Notes: generated by a model from the sequence alone, not told the origin. Counted from the first letter of the stretch, positions 1 to 7,057 are shown. The stretch is 38,716 nt of DNA from Eubacteriales bacterium (GCA_030524455.1 JAUNGT010000031.1:1-38716), one strand, 5' to 3'. Numbers and translations are program-made.

Positions 1-25
1 AAATGACACTAACACGGCGGCGAAA

Positions 26-65
26 AAAATCGGCGATACAAAATCGGTGATAAAAATCGGCGATA
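26..65. repeat. Three imperfect tandem copies of an AAAATCGGCGATA-like unit
   Basis: Three near-identical 11-13 bp units of the form AAAATCGGYGATA occur almost head to tail just downstream of the leftward LysR gene. The middle copy has T in place of C. No T-tract hairpin accompanies them. They could be binding sites for a regulator of a gene outside the window, or slippage-derived spacer sequence. Nothing else is visible in bases 1-92. Confidence 0.5.
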
Positions 66-92
66 AATACGGAGAAAAAGGGATACAATCCC

Positions 93-983
93 TCATCCTC
101 TGCCTCTGACTTCAAAATACGCTTTCAAAAGCCCTGTGAATTCCTTCATGTAAGCGGTATTTTGGCTGCGCTTGTGATACAGTCCGAAAGATATTTTTTT
201 GCGGCTTTCCATGGCGCAGACGGCAAGATCCGGATGCGCCGGGACATAAATATCGGGAATGACGGTGACACCCAGCCCTGCTCTGACCAGCAGCATGGAG
301 CTTTCCGTAGATTCACAGAAATAAAGGCGGGAGGGCTTTTTTCCATCCGTCCATTCCCATTGCTCCGTAATCACCTCCGGCAGCAGTGTTCCGGGATCCT
401 GAATGATCATGGAATAAGGCTTCAGATCGTCGGCCGTCACAATGCGAAGAGACGCGAGAGGGCAGTCTTTTTGGCAGACACAGACATAGGAGGATTGCGT
501 AAGCTCCCGGTATACGAGGGAGCTTTTTTCTTTTGGGGAACGGCAGCTGAGAGCGACGTCGAGCGATTCTGCGTCCACCGCGGCCGGGAGATGGGATCCG
601 GCGACCGGGTGAAGGCGCGGATGGATCTGCGGATAGTCTTCCGCAAGCTTTTTCAGCGCTTCCGTCAAAAATTCCAGGTGAAATACACTGGAATATCCGA
701 TATGAAACTCGGTGATTTCTTCCTCATCCCGCAGGGAAAAACGGTGCATCGCCCGCTTGGAGGCGGAAACCATTGTGCGGGCATCCGTCAAAAAGGATCT
801 TCCTTCGGCGGTGAGCCGGACGCTGCGGGTGCTCCGCAAAAAGAGCTTGACGCCCAGCTCGGCTTCCAGAGTTTTAATCTGACGGGTGATGGCAGGCTGG
901 GAAATATTCATCTGCTTTGCGGCCTGGGCAAAATTCAAATGTATGGCAACGGCAAGAAAGCATTCTATCTGAAAGATTGTCAT
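93..983 (-). CDS. LysR-family transcriptional regulator
   Basis: This is a 296-residue LysR-type regulator. The N-terminal winged helix (about residues 1-60) shows the family pattern FLAVAIHLNFAQAAKQM followed by ISQPAITRQIK and LGVKLFLRS. The rest is a periplasmic-binding-protein-like effector domain (about 90-296), with the usual 'AGLGVTVIPD' stretch near residue 235. The start at 983 is chosen because AGAAAGGA lies about 10 bases upstream and the protein then begins directly with MTIFQIECFL. A longer frame starting at 1037 adds 18 residues without family similarity. The gene is divergent from a DUF2798 membrane protein, the usual arrangement for a LysR regulator and its target, and an inverted repeat lies between them. 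The effector is unknown. Confidence 0.9.
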   Translation of the reverse strand: MTIFQIECFLAVAIHLNFAQAAKQMNISQPAITRQIKTLEAELGVKLFLRSTRSVRLTAEGRSFLTDARTMVSASKRAMHRFSLRDEEEITEFHIGYSSVFHLEFLTEALKKLAEDYPQIHPRLHPVAGSHLPAAVDAESLDVALSCRSPKEKSSLVYRELTQSSYVCVCQKDCPLASLRIVTADDLKPYSMIIQDPGTLLPEVITEQWEWTDGKKPSRLYFCESTESSMLLVRAGLGVTVIPDIYVPAHPDLAVCAMESRKKISFGLYHKRSQNTAYMKEFTGLLKAYFEVRGRG

Positions 984-1097
984 AAAGCGTTTGTCCTTTC
1001 TGTTCTTCCCCCGTCCATCGAGGGGAATTATGGTCAATATACCACGGATTTACGGAGCCTGCAAGGACGGCTTCCCTGGAAGTATTATTGCGTTTTG

Positions 1098-1149
1098 TTT
1101 ATCACTGATAACATAATCTGAATTAAAAAATGAAATAAAAAGTGATAAA
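1098..1149. promoter_or_regulatory. Candidate LysR operator: inverted repeat TTTATCAC / GTGATAAA
   Basis: TTTATCAC (1098-1105) is matched by its exact reverse complement GTGATAAA (1142-1149). The left arm lies within a 13-bp palindrome, TTATCACTGATAA (1099-1111). The element sits between the divergent LysR and DUF2798 genes, where LysR proteins normally bind. Assignment to the LysR protein is inference from position. Confidence 0.4.
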
Positions 1150-1196
1150 ATACACAGGTTGGGCAATTTGGAAAGAAGGTAAGGAGGAATATGATT

Positions 1197-1691
1197 ATGC
1201 CGAAAAATAAGAAAGAAAGTCTGATTTATACGATTATGATGTGCTTTACCATGGTGCTCTGGATGAGTATGTACAATGTGGCGCTTCACATGGGAGCGCT
1301 GAATCTGGAATCCGTCAGGGAAGGATGGCTGGGCTTTCCCATCGCTTATATTTTTGCGATGTGCCTGGATTGGTTTTTGGTTTCCAAGCTTGCCAAGGGC
1401 TTTGCGTTTCGCTTTCTGATAAAGCCGGACAGCAGTGATTTGAGAAAGGTGATTTCCATTTCCTGCTGTATGGTGGTTCCGATGGTGATTCTGATGTCTT
1501 TGTACGGCGGACTCGAGGCCTGCGTAAAGAGCGGGAGCTGGGAGGCGCTGCCGGTTATCTGGCTGACGAATATTCCGAAAAACTTTATTATGGCACTTCC
1601 GTTCCAGCTCATTATTGCGGGGCCGTTCGTGCGGACGCTGTTTCGGCGGGTATTTCCGGAAGGAACGATTCTGATGGAGGCACAGGGATAA
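1197..1691 (+). CDS. DUF2798-family integral membrane protein (two repeats)
   Basis: This is a 164-residue membrane protein with four hydrophobic helices arranged as two DUF2798-like repeats (about residues 8-75 and 85-155). Each repeat contains a helix pair with the motif M-x2-[YG]-x3-[LE] and a following tryptophan or leucine-rich segment, as in family members. Two ATGs lie six bases apart. The second (1197) is preferred because AAGGAGG then sits nine bases upstream, and because the family normally begins MPKNKKE or similar; the first (1191) would leave only three bases. The function of DUF2798 proteins is not established. The gene is monocistronic, divergent from LysR, and its stop codon lies inside a terminator hairpin. 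LysR control is inferred. Confidence 0.85.
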   Translation: MPKNKKESLIYTIMMCFTMVLWMSMYNVALHMGALNLESVREGWLGFPIAYIFAMCLDWFLVSKLAKGFAFRFLIKPDSSDLRKVISISCCMVVPMVILMSLYGGLEACVKSGSWEALPVIWLTNIPKNFIMALPFQLIIAGPFVRTLFRRVFPEGTILMEAQG

Positions 1692-1708
1692 AACCCCTGT
1701 GCTTTTTT
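1681..1708 (+). terminator. Intrinsic terminator overlapping the DUF2798 stop codon
   Basis: CACAGGG (1681-1687) pairs with CCCTGTG (1695-1701) around a 7-base loop, followed by a run of six T at 1703-1708. The TAA stop (1689-1691) lies in the loop. Confidence 0.85.
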
Positions 1709-1758
1709 GCGCGCTCAGATATTCATTACAGGAATAACCAGAAATCAAAATCAAGTAT

Positions 1759-1787
1759 TTTACATTTCACAAAACTGCAGATACAAT
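1759..1787 (+). promoter_or_regulatory. Sigma-A-type promoter of the flavoprotein gene
   Basis: TTTACA (1759-1764) and TACAAT (1782-1787) are separated by exactly 17 bases. Transcription would start near 1794, giving a leader of about 114 bases that contains almost all of the folded element at 1790-1888. Confidence 0.6.
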
Positions 1788-1789
1788 AG

Positions 1790-1888
1790 GTTCATAACAG
1801 TTCAGCCAGCCGAAAGCGGGAGCCCGAAATCGTGCTTGCACGAATTTGGGGCTGTTGCTTTCGGCTGAGGGAGCGCCCGATTATGAAC
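1790..1888 (+). promoter_or_regulatory. Large nested hairpin in the leader of the flavoprotein gene
   Basis: Three nested pairings are visible. GTTCATAA (1790-1797) pairs with TTATGAAC (1881-1888). CAGCCGAAAGC (1807-1817) pairs perfectly with GCTTTCGGCTG (1857-1867). An apical stem (about 1821-1835 with 1838-1853) is nearly perfect, with one bulge and wobble pairs. There is no T-tract, so it is not a simple terminator. It could be a structured regulatory RNA of a class I do not recognise, or a dispersed palindromic repeat inserted at the promoter. The predicted transcription start falls within the outer left arm, so the outer pair may act at the DNA level. Confidence 0.55.
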
Positions 1889-1907
1889 AGAAAACGGAGG
1901 CAGGAAA

Positions 1908-2492
1908 ATGAAGGTAATCGGATTAAACAGCAGTGCGAGGAAAGATGGAAATACGGCTCTTTTGATCAATACGGTTTTTGAGGAGCTAAATAAGGAAGGA
2001 ATTGAGACGGAACTGATTCAGTTGGCGGGACAGGTGATTGAGCCATGTAAAGCGTGCTGGGCCTGCGGCGGAAAGGGCAATTGCGTTCATCGCAGGGATG
2101 CGTTTCGTGAAATTTTTGAAAAAATGAAGGAGGCGGACGGAATCCTTCTGGGATCTCCGGTGTATTCGGCCAATGTTTCTGCGAATATGCAGGCATTTCT
2201 GGAACGTGCGGCCGTCGTGGGAGACATGAATCCGGGGCTGTTTACGCACAAGGTGGGCGCAGCTGTGGCGGCGGCCCGCCGGGCCGGCGCGCTGCAGGCT
2301 GTGGATACGATGAATCACTTTTTTCTGAATCATGAAATGCTTGTGGCCGGGTCAACCTACTGGAACATGGCCTATGGGCGGCTTCCCGGAGATGTCGCTC
2401 AGGATCAGGAGGGCTTGGAGAACATGAGAAATCTGGGACAGAATATGGCGTATGCGCTGAAGGCGATGAAAGGATATACCCAAAAAAATTGA
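1908..2492 (+). CDS. Flavodoxin-fold NAD(P)H-dependent FMN reductase / iron-sulfur flavoprotein
   Basis: This 194-residue protein has the FMN_red/flavodoxin fold. An N-terminal beta strand runs into the phosphate-binding loop at residues 7-15 (SSARKDGNT), and GSPVYSANVSANMQAFLER is the conserved second FMN loop. Cysteines 47, 50, 53 and 59 form C-x2-C-x2-C-x5-C, the compact motif that binds the 4Fe-4S cluster in archaeal and clostridial iron-sulfur flavoproteins. The likely role is cytoplasmic electron transfer or reduction of quinones, oxygen or disulfides; the physiological partner cannot be told. The ribosome site ACGGAGG lies close upstream. The gene follows an unusual folded leader and is followed, 22 bases on, by the phosphatase gene, so the two may be co-transcribed. 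Confidence 0.88.
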   Translation: MKVIGLNSSARKDGNTALLINTVFEELNKEGIETELIQLAGQVIEPCKACWACGGKGNCVHRRDAFREIFEKMKEADGILLGSPVYSANVSANMQAFLERAAVVGDMNPGLFTHKVGAAVAAARRAGALQAVDTMNHFFLNHEMLVAGSTYWNMAYGRLPGDVAQDQEGLENMRNLGQNMAYALKAMKGYTQKN

Positions 2493-2514
2493 CAGAATGT
2501 GAGGATTGATATTT

Positions 2515-3225
2515 ATGAAGATTTTGATTGTTCGCCATGGAGATCCGGATTACAGTGTGGATTCCCTGACAGAAAAGGGATGGCGGGAGGCGGAGTATTT
2601 ATCGGAGAGACTGAAACAGATCGATGTAAAGGCCTTTTATGTTTCTCCGCTTGGAAGGGCGAAGGATACTGCCTCCTGCACGCTGAAAAAGGTGGGGGCC
2701 ACCGCCACTGAGTGCTCCTGGCTGAGGGAGTTTCGTCCGCAGAATACCGCTCCGTTTTCTGCGTCGAACGGAGTGATCTGGGATCAGCTGCCGCAAACAT
2801 GGATGACGGAGGAGCGGTTTTTCAGCGCGGACCAATGGTTTGAACCGCAGTCCATGAGAGACGGCGGGGTCAAGCAGGAATACGATTGGGTGACGGGCTG
2901 CTTCGATGCGCTGCTGGAGCAGCACGGATACAGGAGAAAAGAAAACTGGTATGAGGCGATCCGCCCCAACAATGACACGCTTGTATTCTTTTGTCATTTC
3001 GGAGTCGGCTGTGTCCTGCTTTCTCACCTTTTGCATGTCTCTCCGATGATCCTGTGGCATGGGCTTTGTGCTGCGCCCTCCTCCGTTACGACGGTCGTAA
3101 CGGAGGAACGCAGAGAAGGGATCGCAGCGTTCCGCATGAGCTCTTACGGAGATACCTCCCATTTGTATGTGCATGGGGAGGAGCCTGCCTTTGCGGGAAG
3201 ATTCTGCGAATGCTATTCCAATTAG
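2515..3225 (+). CDS. Histidine phosphatase family protein (phosphoglycerate mutase-like)
   Basis: This 236-residue protein opens with MKILIVRHGDPDY, the R-H-G motif of the histidine phosphatase (branch 1) superfamily; His8 is the expected phospho-acceptor. Supporting features are 'SLTEKGWREAEYL', 'VSPLGRAKDTA' with the second conserved arginine, and a late histidine in 'FFCHFGVG'. The start at 2515 is chosen because GAGG lies ten bases upstream; a TTG nine bases earlier is almost on top of the ribosome site. At 236 residues it is longer than minimal family members, the extra length lying in the middle (about 70-140) with several tryptophans. The substrate is unknown. Its 3' end is only seven bases from the convergent flavodoxin gene. 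Confidence 0.85.
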   Translation: MKILIVRHGDPDYSVDSLTEKGWREAEYLSERLKQIDVKAFYVSPLGRAKDTASCTLKKVGATATECSWLREFRPQNTAPFSASNGVIWDQLPQTWMTEERFFSADQWFEPQSMRDGGVKQEYDWVTGCFDALLEQHGYRRKENWYEAIRPNNDTLVFFCHFGVGCVLLSHLLHVSPMILWHGLCAAPSSVTTVVTEERREGIAAFRMSSYGDTSHLYVHGEEPAFAGRFCECYSN

Positions 3226-3232
3226 GCCTTTT

Positions 3233-3706
3233 TTAAAATTTCGCAGCCCATTCCTTTAATTCGGCGGCGCCTGCGCCGCCGGAAAACCGCCTTCCTTCCA
3301 TCAGCCTCGCGCCTTTGCAGGAGGCTTCCAGCTCACGGTTTGTCCGACCCATTCCGCTGCCGCCGGATGTTGCGAAGGGAATGATCGTTTTCCCGGACAG
3401 GTCATATTGCTCCAGGAAGGTGTTGACGATGGTCGGGGCCACATACCACCAGATTGGAAATCCGACAAAGATTCGATCGTATTGCGCCATATCGGCGACC
3501 CGGTTTGCCACGGCGGGACGGAAGGCCTTGTCGTTCATCTCCACGCTGCTGCGGCTTTTTGGATTATTCCAGTCCAGATCCGCATCCGTATAAGGCGTTT
3601 CCGGTTGGATTTCAAATAAATCCGCGCCGATGGCGTTCGCCAGCGTCTGCGCCAGCCTTGCTGTTACGCCGCTGGCAGAAAAATAAGCGACCAGTGTTTT
3701 TTTCAT
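3233..3706 (-). CDS. Flavodoxin (long-form-like, single domain)
   Basis: This 157-residue flavodoxin has the FMN phosphate loop near the N terminus (YFSASGVTARLA, about residues 8-19). 'FVGFPIWWYVAPTIVNTFLE' (about 80-99) is the isoalloxazine-binding segment with tryptophans characteristic of clostridial flavodoxin-like proteins, and it is followed by 'IPFATSGGSGMG'. It should be a cytoplasmic one- or two-electron carrier or quinone reductase. GGAGG lies seven bases before the ATG. It is the second gene of a leftward pair with the nitroreductase, 35 bases apart, pointing to joint redox or stress function. A GC-only palindrome (3262-3281) falls within its last codons and encodes Gly-Gly-Ala-Gly-Ala-Ala. 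Confidence 0.9.
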   Translation of the reverse strand: MKKTLVAYFSASGVTARLAQTLANAIGADLFEIQPETPYTDADLDWNNPKSRSSVEMNDKAFRPAVANRVADMAQYDRIFVGFPIWWYVAPTIVNTFLEQYDLSGKTIIPFATSGGSGMGRTNRELEASCKGARLMEGRRFSGGAGAAELKEWAAKF

Positions 3707-3741
3707 TTCGGTACCTCCATTTGCTGTCCCAATGTAAAATC

Positions 3742-4254
3742 CTACAGATAAGAAACGGTTTCGGACAATGCCTTTCGGGAGTCGTGATTGGCGAGGGGCT
3801 TTGTACCCTCCGCCGCGTATCCCAGATCAAGGATCATCAGGATTTCCTCATTTTCAGGCAGTCCCAGTTCTGCGGCCAGCTTCTCCGGATCAAAGAAGTT
3901 GATCCAGCAGCTGTCCACTCCGGCAGCGGCAGCGGCCAGCAGCATATGCGTCGCCACGATGGTTGCGTCCTCCACGCCGGAATCCCGTTTTTCCCCGGGG
4001 TAGGTAAACACATTTTCGCTGTCAAACGCCACAACCAGGCAGGTGGACGCTCCATAGCGGCAGGGCGTACAACGGTCCAGCTTTGCCAGTCCGTCCTCCG
4101 ACTGCACCACATAGATATGCTGCTCCTGCAGGTTTTTTGCGGTGGGAGCCAGCCGTCCGGCCTCCAGAATCGCGGTAAGCTGCGCGGTATCTACTTTTCT
4201 TCCGTCAAATTTCTTGCAGGAATATCTGTTTTTAATGAGCTGAGTAAAATCCAT
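3742..4254 (-). CDS. Nitroreductase family protein
   Basis: This 170-residue protein fits the short clostridial nitroreductase family. The N terminus 'LIKNRYSCKKFDGRKV' matches the family's R-[RY]-S-x-[RK]-x-[YF] FMN-contacting motif, and 'EAGRLAPTAKNLQEQ' supplies the A-P-[ST]-x-x-N-x-Q motif. 'CWINFFDPEKLAAELGLPENEE' and 'LDLGYAAEG' correspond to the C-terminal flavin-binding part. It should be an FMN-dependent NAD(P)H oxidoreductase acting on nitro compounds, quinones or enones; its natural substrate is unknown. AAAGGAGG lies upstream of the ATG. It is the first gene of the leftward operon with flavodoxin and is divergent from the Fur-family gene; the inverted repeat between them suggests shared metal- or redox-responsive control. 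Confidence 0.9.
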   Translation of the reverse strand: MDFTQLIKNRYSCKKFDGRKVDTAQLTAILEAGRLAPTAKNLQEQHIYVVQSEDGLAKLDRCTPCRYGASTCLVVAFDSENVFTYPGEKRDSGVEDATIVATHMLLAAAAAGVDSCWINFFDPEKLAAELGLPENEEILMILDLGYAAEGTKPLANHDSRKALSETVSYL

Positions 4255-4284
4255 CGCGGTATCCTCCTTTATTCATGATAATTT

Positions 4285-4313
4285 ATTATAGTCCTGCTTT
4301 TTGAAAATGTAAA
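4285..4313 (-). promoter_or_regulatory. Promoter of the nitroreductase-flavodoxin operon
   Basis: Read leftward, TTTACA (4313-4308) and TATAAT (4290-4285) are 17 bases apart. The -35 box lies inside the left arm of the inverted repeat at 4304-4344, so a protein bound there would block this promoter. Confidence 0.65.
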
Positions 4314-4344
4314 ATACTTAATATTCGCAACTTATTTGCATTTT
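4304..4344. promoter_or_regulatory. Candidate Fur/Zur-type operator between divergent promoters
   Basis: AAAATGTAAAATA (4304-4316) and TATTTGCATTTT (4333-4344) form an imperfect, A/T-rich inverted repeat. The left arm covers the -35 of the leftward nitroreductase promoter; the right arm ends three bases before the -35 of the Fur-family gene. Autoregulation by the adjacent Fur-family protein is inferred from position and composition. The 16-base gap is longer than in a classical Fur box. Confidence 0.4.
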
Positions 4345-4347
4345 ATA

Positions 4348-4375
4348 TTGACTTTTCGGAATGTGATGCTATACT
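4348..4375 (+). promoter_or_regulatory. Promoter of the Fur-family regulator / znuA operon
   Basis: TTGACT (4348-4353) and TATACT (4370-4375) are 16 bases apart, 30 bases before the regulator's start codon. Confidence 0.65.
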
Positions 4376-4405
4376 GGAGCCAATCCGTTTCGGAAAGAGG
4401 TAAAT

Positions 4406-4828
4406 ATGGCAGTCAGAAAAGAATATCAGACAAAGATCAGAACAGAGATATTGGATTATTTCCGGAAAAACCGGTCGGTTACGGTCAGTGCGGCCGATAT
4501 CAGGGCAGACTTGAAGGAAAAGGGGATTGAGGCGAACAACACAACAATTTATCGTTATCTGGACAAGCTGTGTTCGGAAAGCATGATCCTGAAATATCCT
4601 GACGACGGCGGAGACAAGGCGGTTTATCAATATGCCGGGGAGGAGCATCACTGCACGGAGCATCTGCATTTGAAATGTGTGGAGTGCGGGCGTATTTTTC
4701 ATCTGGACTGTTCCTTTATGGATGAGCTCAGGGAGCATCTGCTGGCGGATCACGGTTTTCATGTGCAATGCGCGGGGGATTTGCTGCACGGTCTCTGCGG
4801 CGAATGCTGGAAAAAAGAAAAGCGGTAA
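4406..4828 (+). CDS. Fur-family metalloregulator (probably zinc-responsive)
   Basis: This 140-residue protein has the two-domain Fur layout. The N-terminal winged helix (about 1-80) includes the recognition helix 'NNTTIYRYLDKL'. The C-terminal dimerisation and metal domain contains 'HLHLKCVECGRIFHLDC'. Cys91-x2-Cys94 and Cys131-x2-Cys134 make the structural zinc site, and His81, His82, His86 and His88 with Cys102 lie where Fur/Zur/PerR sensing ligands occur. It is 12 bases upstream of znuA in the same transcript, so a zinc-uptake repressor (Zur) role is the best reading, but metal specificity cannot be settled from sequence. Ribosome site AAAGAGG is five bases upstream of the ATG. A candidate operator for it overlaps the divergent promoters. 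Confidence 0.9.
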   Translation: MAVRKEYQTKIRTEILDYFRKNRSVTVSAADIRADLKEKGIEANNTTIYRYLDKLCSESMILKYPDDGGDKAVYQYAGEEHHCTEHLHLKCVECGRIFHLDCSFMDELREHLLADHGFHVQCAGDLLHGLCGECWKKEKR

Positions 4829-4840
4829 TAAGGAGAGAAA

Positions 4841-5776
4841 ATGAAATTCACTGAAAAAATATGGATTCCGATTCTGGCGGCGGCCCTTGTCCTGGCGCTG
4901 GCAGGCTGCGGCCGGAAAAACAGCTCTGATTCCGGGGACGGGAAGCTCCGGGTCATGACGAGCTTTTACGCCATGTATGATTTTGCCGTGAAGATTGGCG
5001 GCGAATACGCAGCGGTCAGCAACATGGTTCCGGCAGGGACGGAACCCCACGATTGGGAACCGGCCGCGGCGGACATGGAGGATCTGGAGCGGGCGGATCT
5101 GTTTATTTACAGCGGAGCAGGGATGGAGCACTGGGCGGAGGATGTCCTGGAGAGCCTGAGCAGCCAGAACCTGATTGTTGTGGAGGCGTCCGACGGGATC
5201 GTGCTTTTGTCGGACGGGGAGCAGGAAGAAGGGGAGGACGGGCATGATCACGGGGCGTATGATCCGCATGTCTGGCTGAATCCGCTCAACGCGAAGAAGG
5301 AGATGGAAAATATTAAAAACGCCTTTGTGGAGGCGGATCCTTCCCATGCGGATTATTACGAGAAAAATTATCAGACCAACGCGGCCCGGCTGGATGCGCT
5401 GGACGAGGAGTTTAAAACGAAGCTTTCCGGTCTTCCGGAGAAGGAGATCGTCGTAAACCATGAGGCCTTCGGCTATCTCTGCAGCGCTTACGGCCTGAAG
5501 CAGCTTGGGATTTCCGGTCTTTCGCCGGATCAGGAGCCGGATCCGGGAAAGATGGCCGAAATTACGGATTTTGTGAAGGAGCACGGCGTGAAAATCATTT
5601 TTTCGGAGGAGCTGGTAAACCCGAAGGTGGCGGAGAGCGTCGCCGGAGAAACGGGGGCCGCCGTGGAGTTTCTGAATCCGCTGGAGGGGCTGAGCGAGGA
5701 GGAGCTTTCCGACGGCGCGGACTATTTCTCCGTTATGGAGGAAAATCTGGAAAAGCTTGTGAAGGCGCTCTCTTAA
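4841..5776 (+). CDS. znuA: Zinc ABC transporter substrate-binding lipoprotein
   Basis: This 311-residue cluster A-I binding protein captures zinc outside the cell and hands it to ZnuBC. The signal peptide ends in the lipobox L-A-G-C with Cys23 as lipidated residue. Metal ligands expected in the family are His70 in EPHDWEP, His143 in DPHVWLNP and His207 in VNHEAFGY. Between strands lies a short acidic, histidine-containing loop (about 128-139, EQEEGEDGHDHG), shorter than the His-rich loop of ZnuA from enterobacteria. AAGGAGAG precedes the ATG. It is co-transcribed with the Fur-family gene, but the ATPase and permease expected next are not adjacent: they lie at 13.16-14.66 kb. Confidence 0.93.
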   Translation: MKFTEKIWIPILAAALVLALAGCGRKNSSDSGDGKLRVMTSFYAMYDFAVKIGGEYAAVSNMVPAGTEPHDWEPAAADMEDLERADLFIYSGAGMEHWAEDVLESLSSQNLIVVEASDGIVLLSDGEQEEGEDGHDHGAYDPHVWLNPLNAKKEMENIKNAFVEADPSHADYYEKNYQTNAARLDALDEEFKTKLSGLPEKEIVVNHEAFGYLCSAYGLKQLGISGLSPDQEPDPGKMAEITDFVKEHGVKIIFSEELVNPKVAESVAGETGAAVEFLNPLEGLSEEELSDGADYFSVMEENLEKLVKALS

Positions 5777-5869
5777 AAGAAAGCAAAGCACGGCGCACAA
5801 GGTGGTATTTTTATTGGACACCTGATCCTGTAAGCTGTCCTTATCAGGAAACGGAAAGGACGGATTCAC

Positions 5870-5971
5870 ATGAAGGGATATCATACGCCGGACGGATATA
5901 TGGGTTATGTTGCGGGAGAATATCAGTTGTTCGCCAGCGAGGCGGATTATCAGGAGTGGTTGGAGGCATAG
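5870..5971 (+). CDS. 33-residue microprotein rich in Gly, Tyr and acidic residues
   Basis: A complete small frame starts at ATG 5870 with AAAGGA about ten bases upstream and ends with TAG at 5971. The product has the pattern MKGYHTPDGYMGY, a short link, then 'YQLFASEADYQEWLEA'. It contains five tyrosines and an acidic C terminus, and has no signal or membrane segment. The ribosome site of the following WYL regulator (TGGAGG, 5961-5966) lies inside its last codons and the next ATG is five bases after its stop, so the two are probably translated together. I have the impression that similar proteins of about 33 residues recur in Lachnospiraceae, but I cannot verify that. No function can be assigned. 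Confidence 0.7.
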   Translation: MKGYHTPDGYMGYVAGEYQLFASEADYQEWLEA

Positions 5972-5976
5972 GCCAA

Positions 5977-6987
5977 ATGCCGAAAGGGACGAATCAGAAG
6001 TTTAAGCTCTACCGTCTGGCGCAGATCATGCTGGAGAGGACGGATGAGGAGCATTATATTACGATGCCGGAGATTCTGGAGGCATTGGGGAAATACGACG
6101 TTACGGCGGACCGCAAGAGTGTGTATGCGGATCTCAGGGATCTGGAGGTTCTGGGGATTGAGGTTGAGGGAGAACCGTCAGGGAAGGGATTCCACTATCA
6201 TGTGGTAAACCGTCCGTTTGAGCTGCCGGAGCTCAAGCTTCTCGTGGACGCGATCCAATCCTCAAAGTTTATCACGGAGAAGAAGTCCAACATCTTAATC
6301 CGCAAGCTGGAAAAGCTGGTCAGCAAATATGAGGCGATGAAGCTGCAGCGGCAGGTATATGTGGCCGGAAGAATCAAGACGATGAATGAGAGCATTTACT
6401 ATACGGTGGATGCTATTCATAATGCAATTTCAGAGAACAGGAAGATACGGTTTCAGTATTATCAGTGGAATGTCAGGAAGGAAATGGAACCAAGGCACGG
6501 CGGCGCTTATTACGATATCAGCCCCTGGGGCCTGTCCTGGAGCAATGAGAATTATTACCTGATCGGCTATGATTCGGATACGGGGCGGATCAAACACTAT
6601 CGCGTGGATAAGATGCTTCACATCCGCATGACGGATGAGCCGCGCGAGGGGAAGGAGCATTTTAAAACGTTGGACATGGCCGATTATACGAAGAAGAGCT
6701 TCAGTATGTTCGGCGGTGAGGAGCAGGCGGTCAGGCTTCTCATGGACAACAGTCTGGCCGGAGTGGTGATCGACCGGTTCGGCAAGGATGTGATGATGAT
6801 ACCGGAGGATGAGGGTCATTTTACCGTCAGCGTGGAGGTTCACGTCAGCAGACAGTTTTTGGGCTGGATCTTCTCACTGGGCGGTGGCGCCAGGCTGCTT
6901 GGCCCGGAGAGCGTGGTGGAGCAGATGCGGCAGGAGGTGCGGCGTATGGCCCGGCAGTATGGGCTTTCGGAATACGAGGGGGAATGA
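5977..6987 (+). CDS. WYL-domain transcriptional regulator
   Basis: This 336-residue one-component regulator has an N-terminal HTH region (about 8-78: 'MPEILEALGKYDVTADRKSVYADLRDLEVLGIEV') of the DeoR/HTH_11 kind. A WYL domain (about 145-230) follows, with 'RKIRFQYYQW' and 'ISPWGLSWSNENYYLIGYD', where the family's W-Y-L residues occur, then the WCX C-terminal extension. WYL domains are thought to sense ligands, often nucleic acids or nucleotides. The start at 5977 is preferred to an upstream alternative because GGAGG lies ten bases before it, inside the preceding microprotein gene. It is oriented with znuA and convergent with the GH43 gene. Its targets cannot be told. Confidence 0.9.
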   Translation: MPKGTNQKFKLYRLAQIMLERTDEEHYITMPEILEALGKYDVTADRKSVYADLRDLEVLGIEVEGEPSGKGFHYHVVNRPFELPELKLLVDAIQSSKFITEKKSNILIRKLEKLVSKYEAMKLQRQVYVAGRIKTMNESIYYTVDAIHNAISENRKIRFQYYQWNVRKEMEPRHGGAYYDISPWGLSWSNENYYLIGYDSDTGRIKHYRVDKMLHIRMTDEPREGKEHFKTLDMADYTKKSFSMFGGEEQAVRLLMDNSLAGVVIDRFGKDVMMIPEDEGHFTVSVEVHVSRQFLGWIFSLGGGARLLGPESVVEQMRQEVRRMARQYGLSEYEGE

Positions 6988-7057
6988 CAGGCAAGCATTC
7001 GTGCGGGCACGCTCTGTCCTGTCACTCCCGGTTATCGGAACGGTTATCGAACCCGGC

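Noticed and set aside
3262..3281. GC-only palindrome at the flavodoxin 3' end as a terminator
   Set aside because: It lies within coding sequence for a Gly/Ala stretch and is not followed by a T-tract on either strand at the right distance.
4343..5884. Long leftward open frame (513 codons) opposite the Fur-family and znuA genes
   Set aside because: It is antisense to two well-supported genes, has low-complexity Leu/Arg/His composition typical of GC-rich shadow frames, and has no family resemblance.
7029..7051. Two copies of CGGTTATCG between the WYL and GH43 genes
   Set aside because: A single 9-base direct repeat in a short convergent gap; no hairpin with T-tract and no reason to call it an operator.
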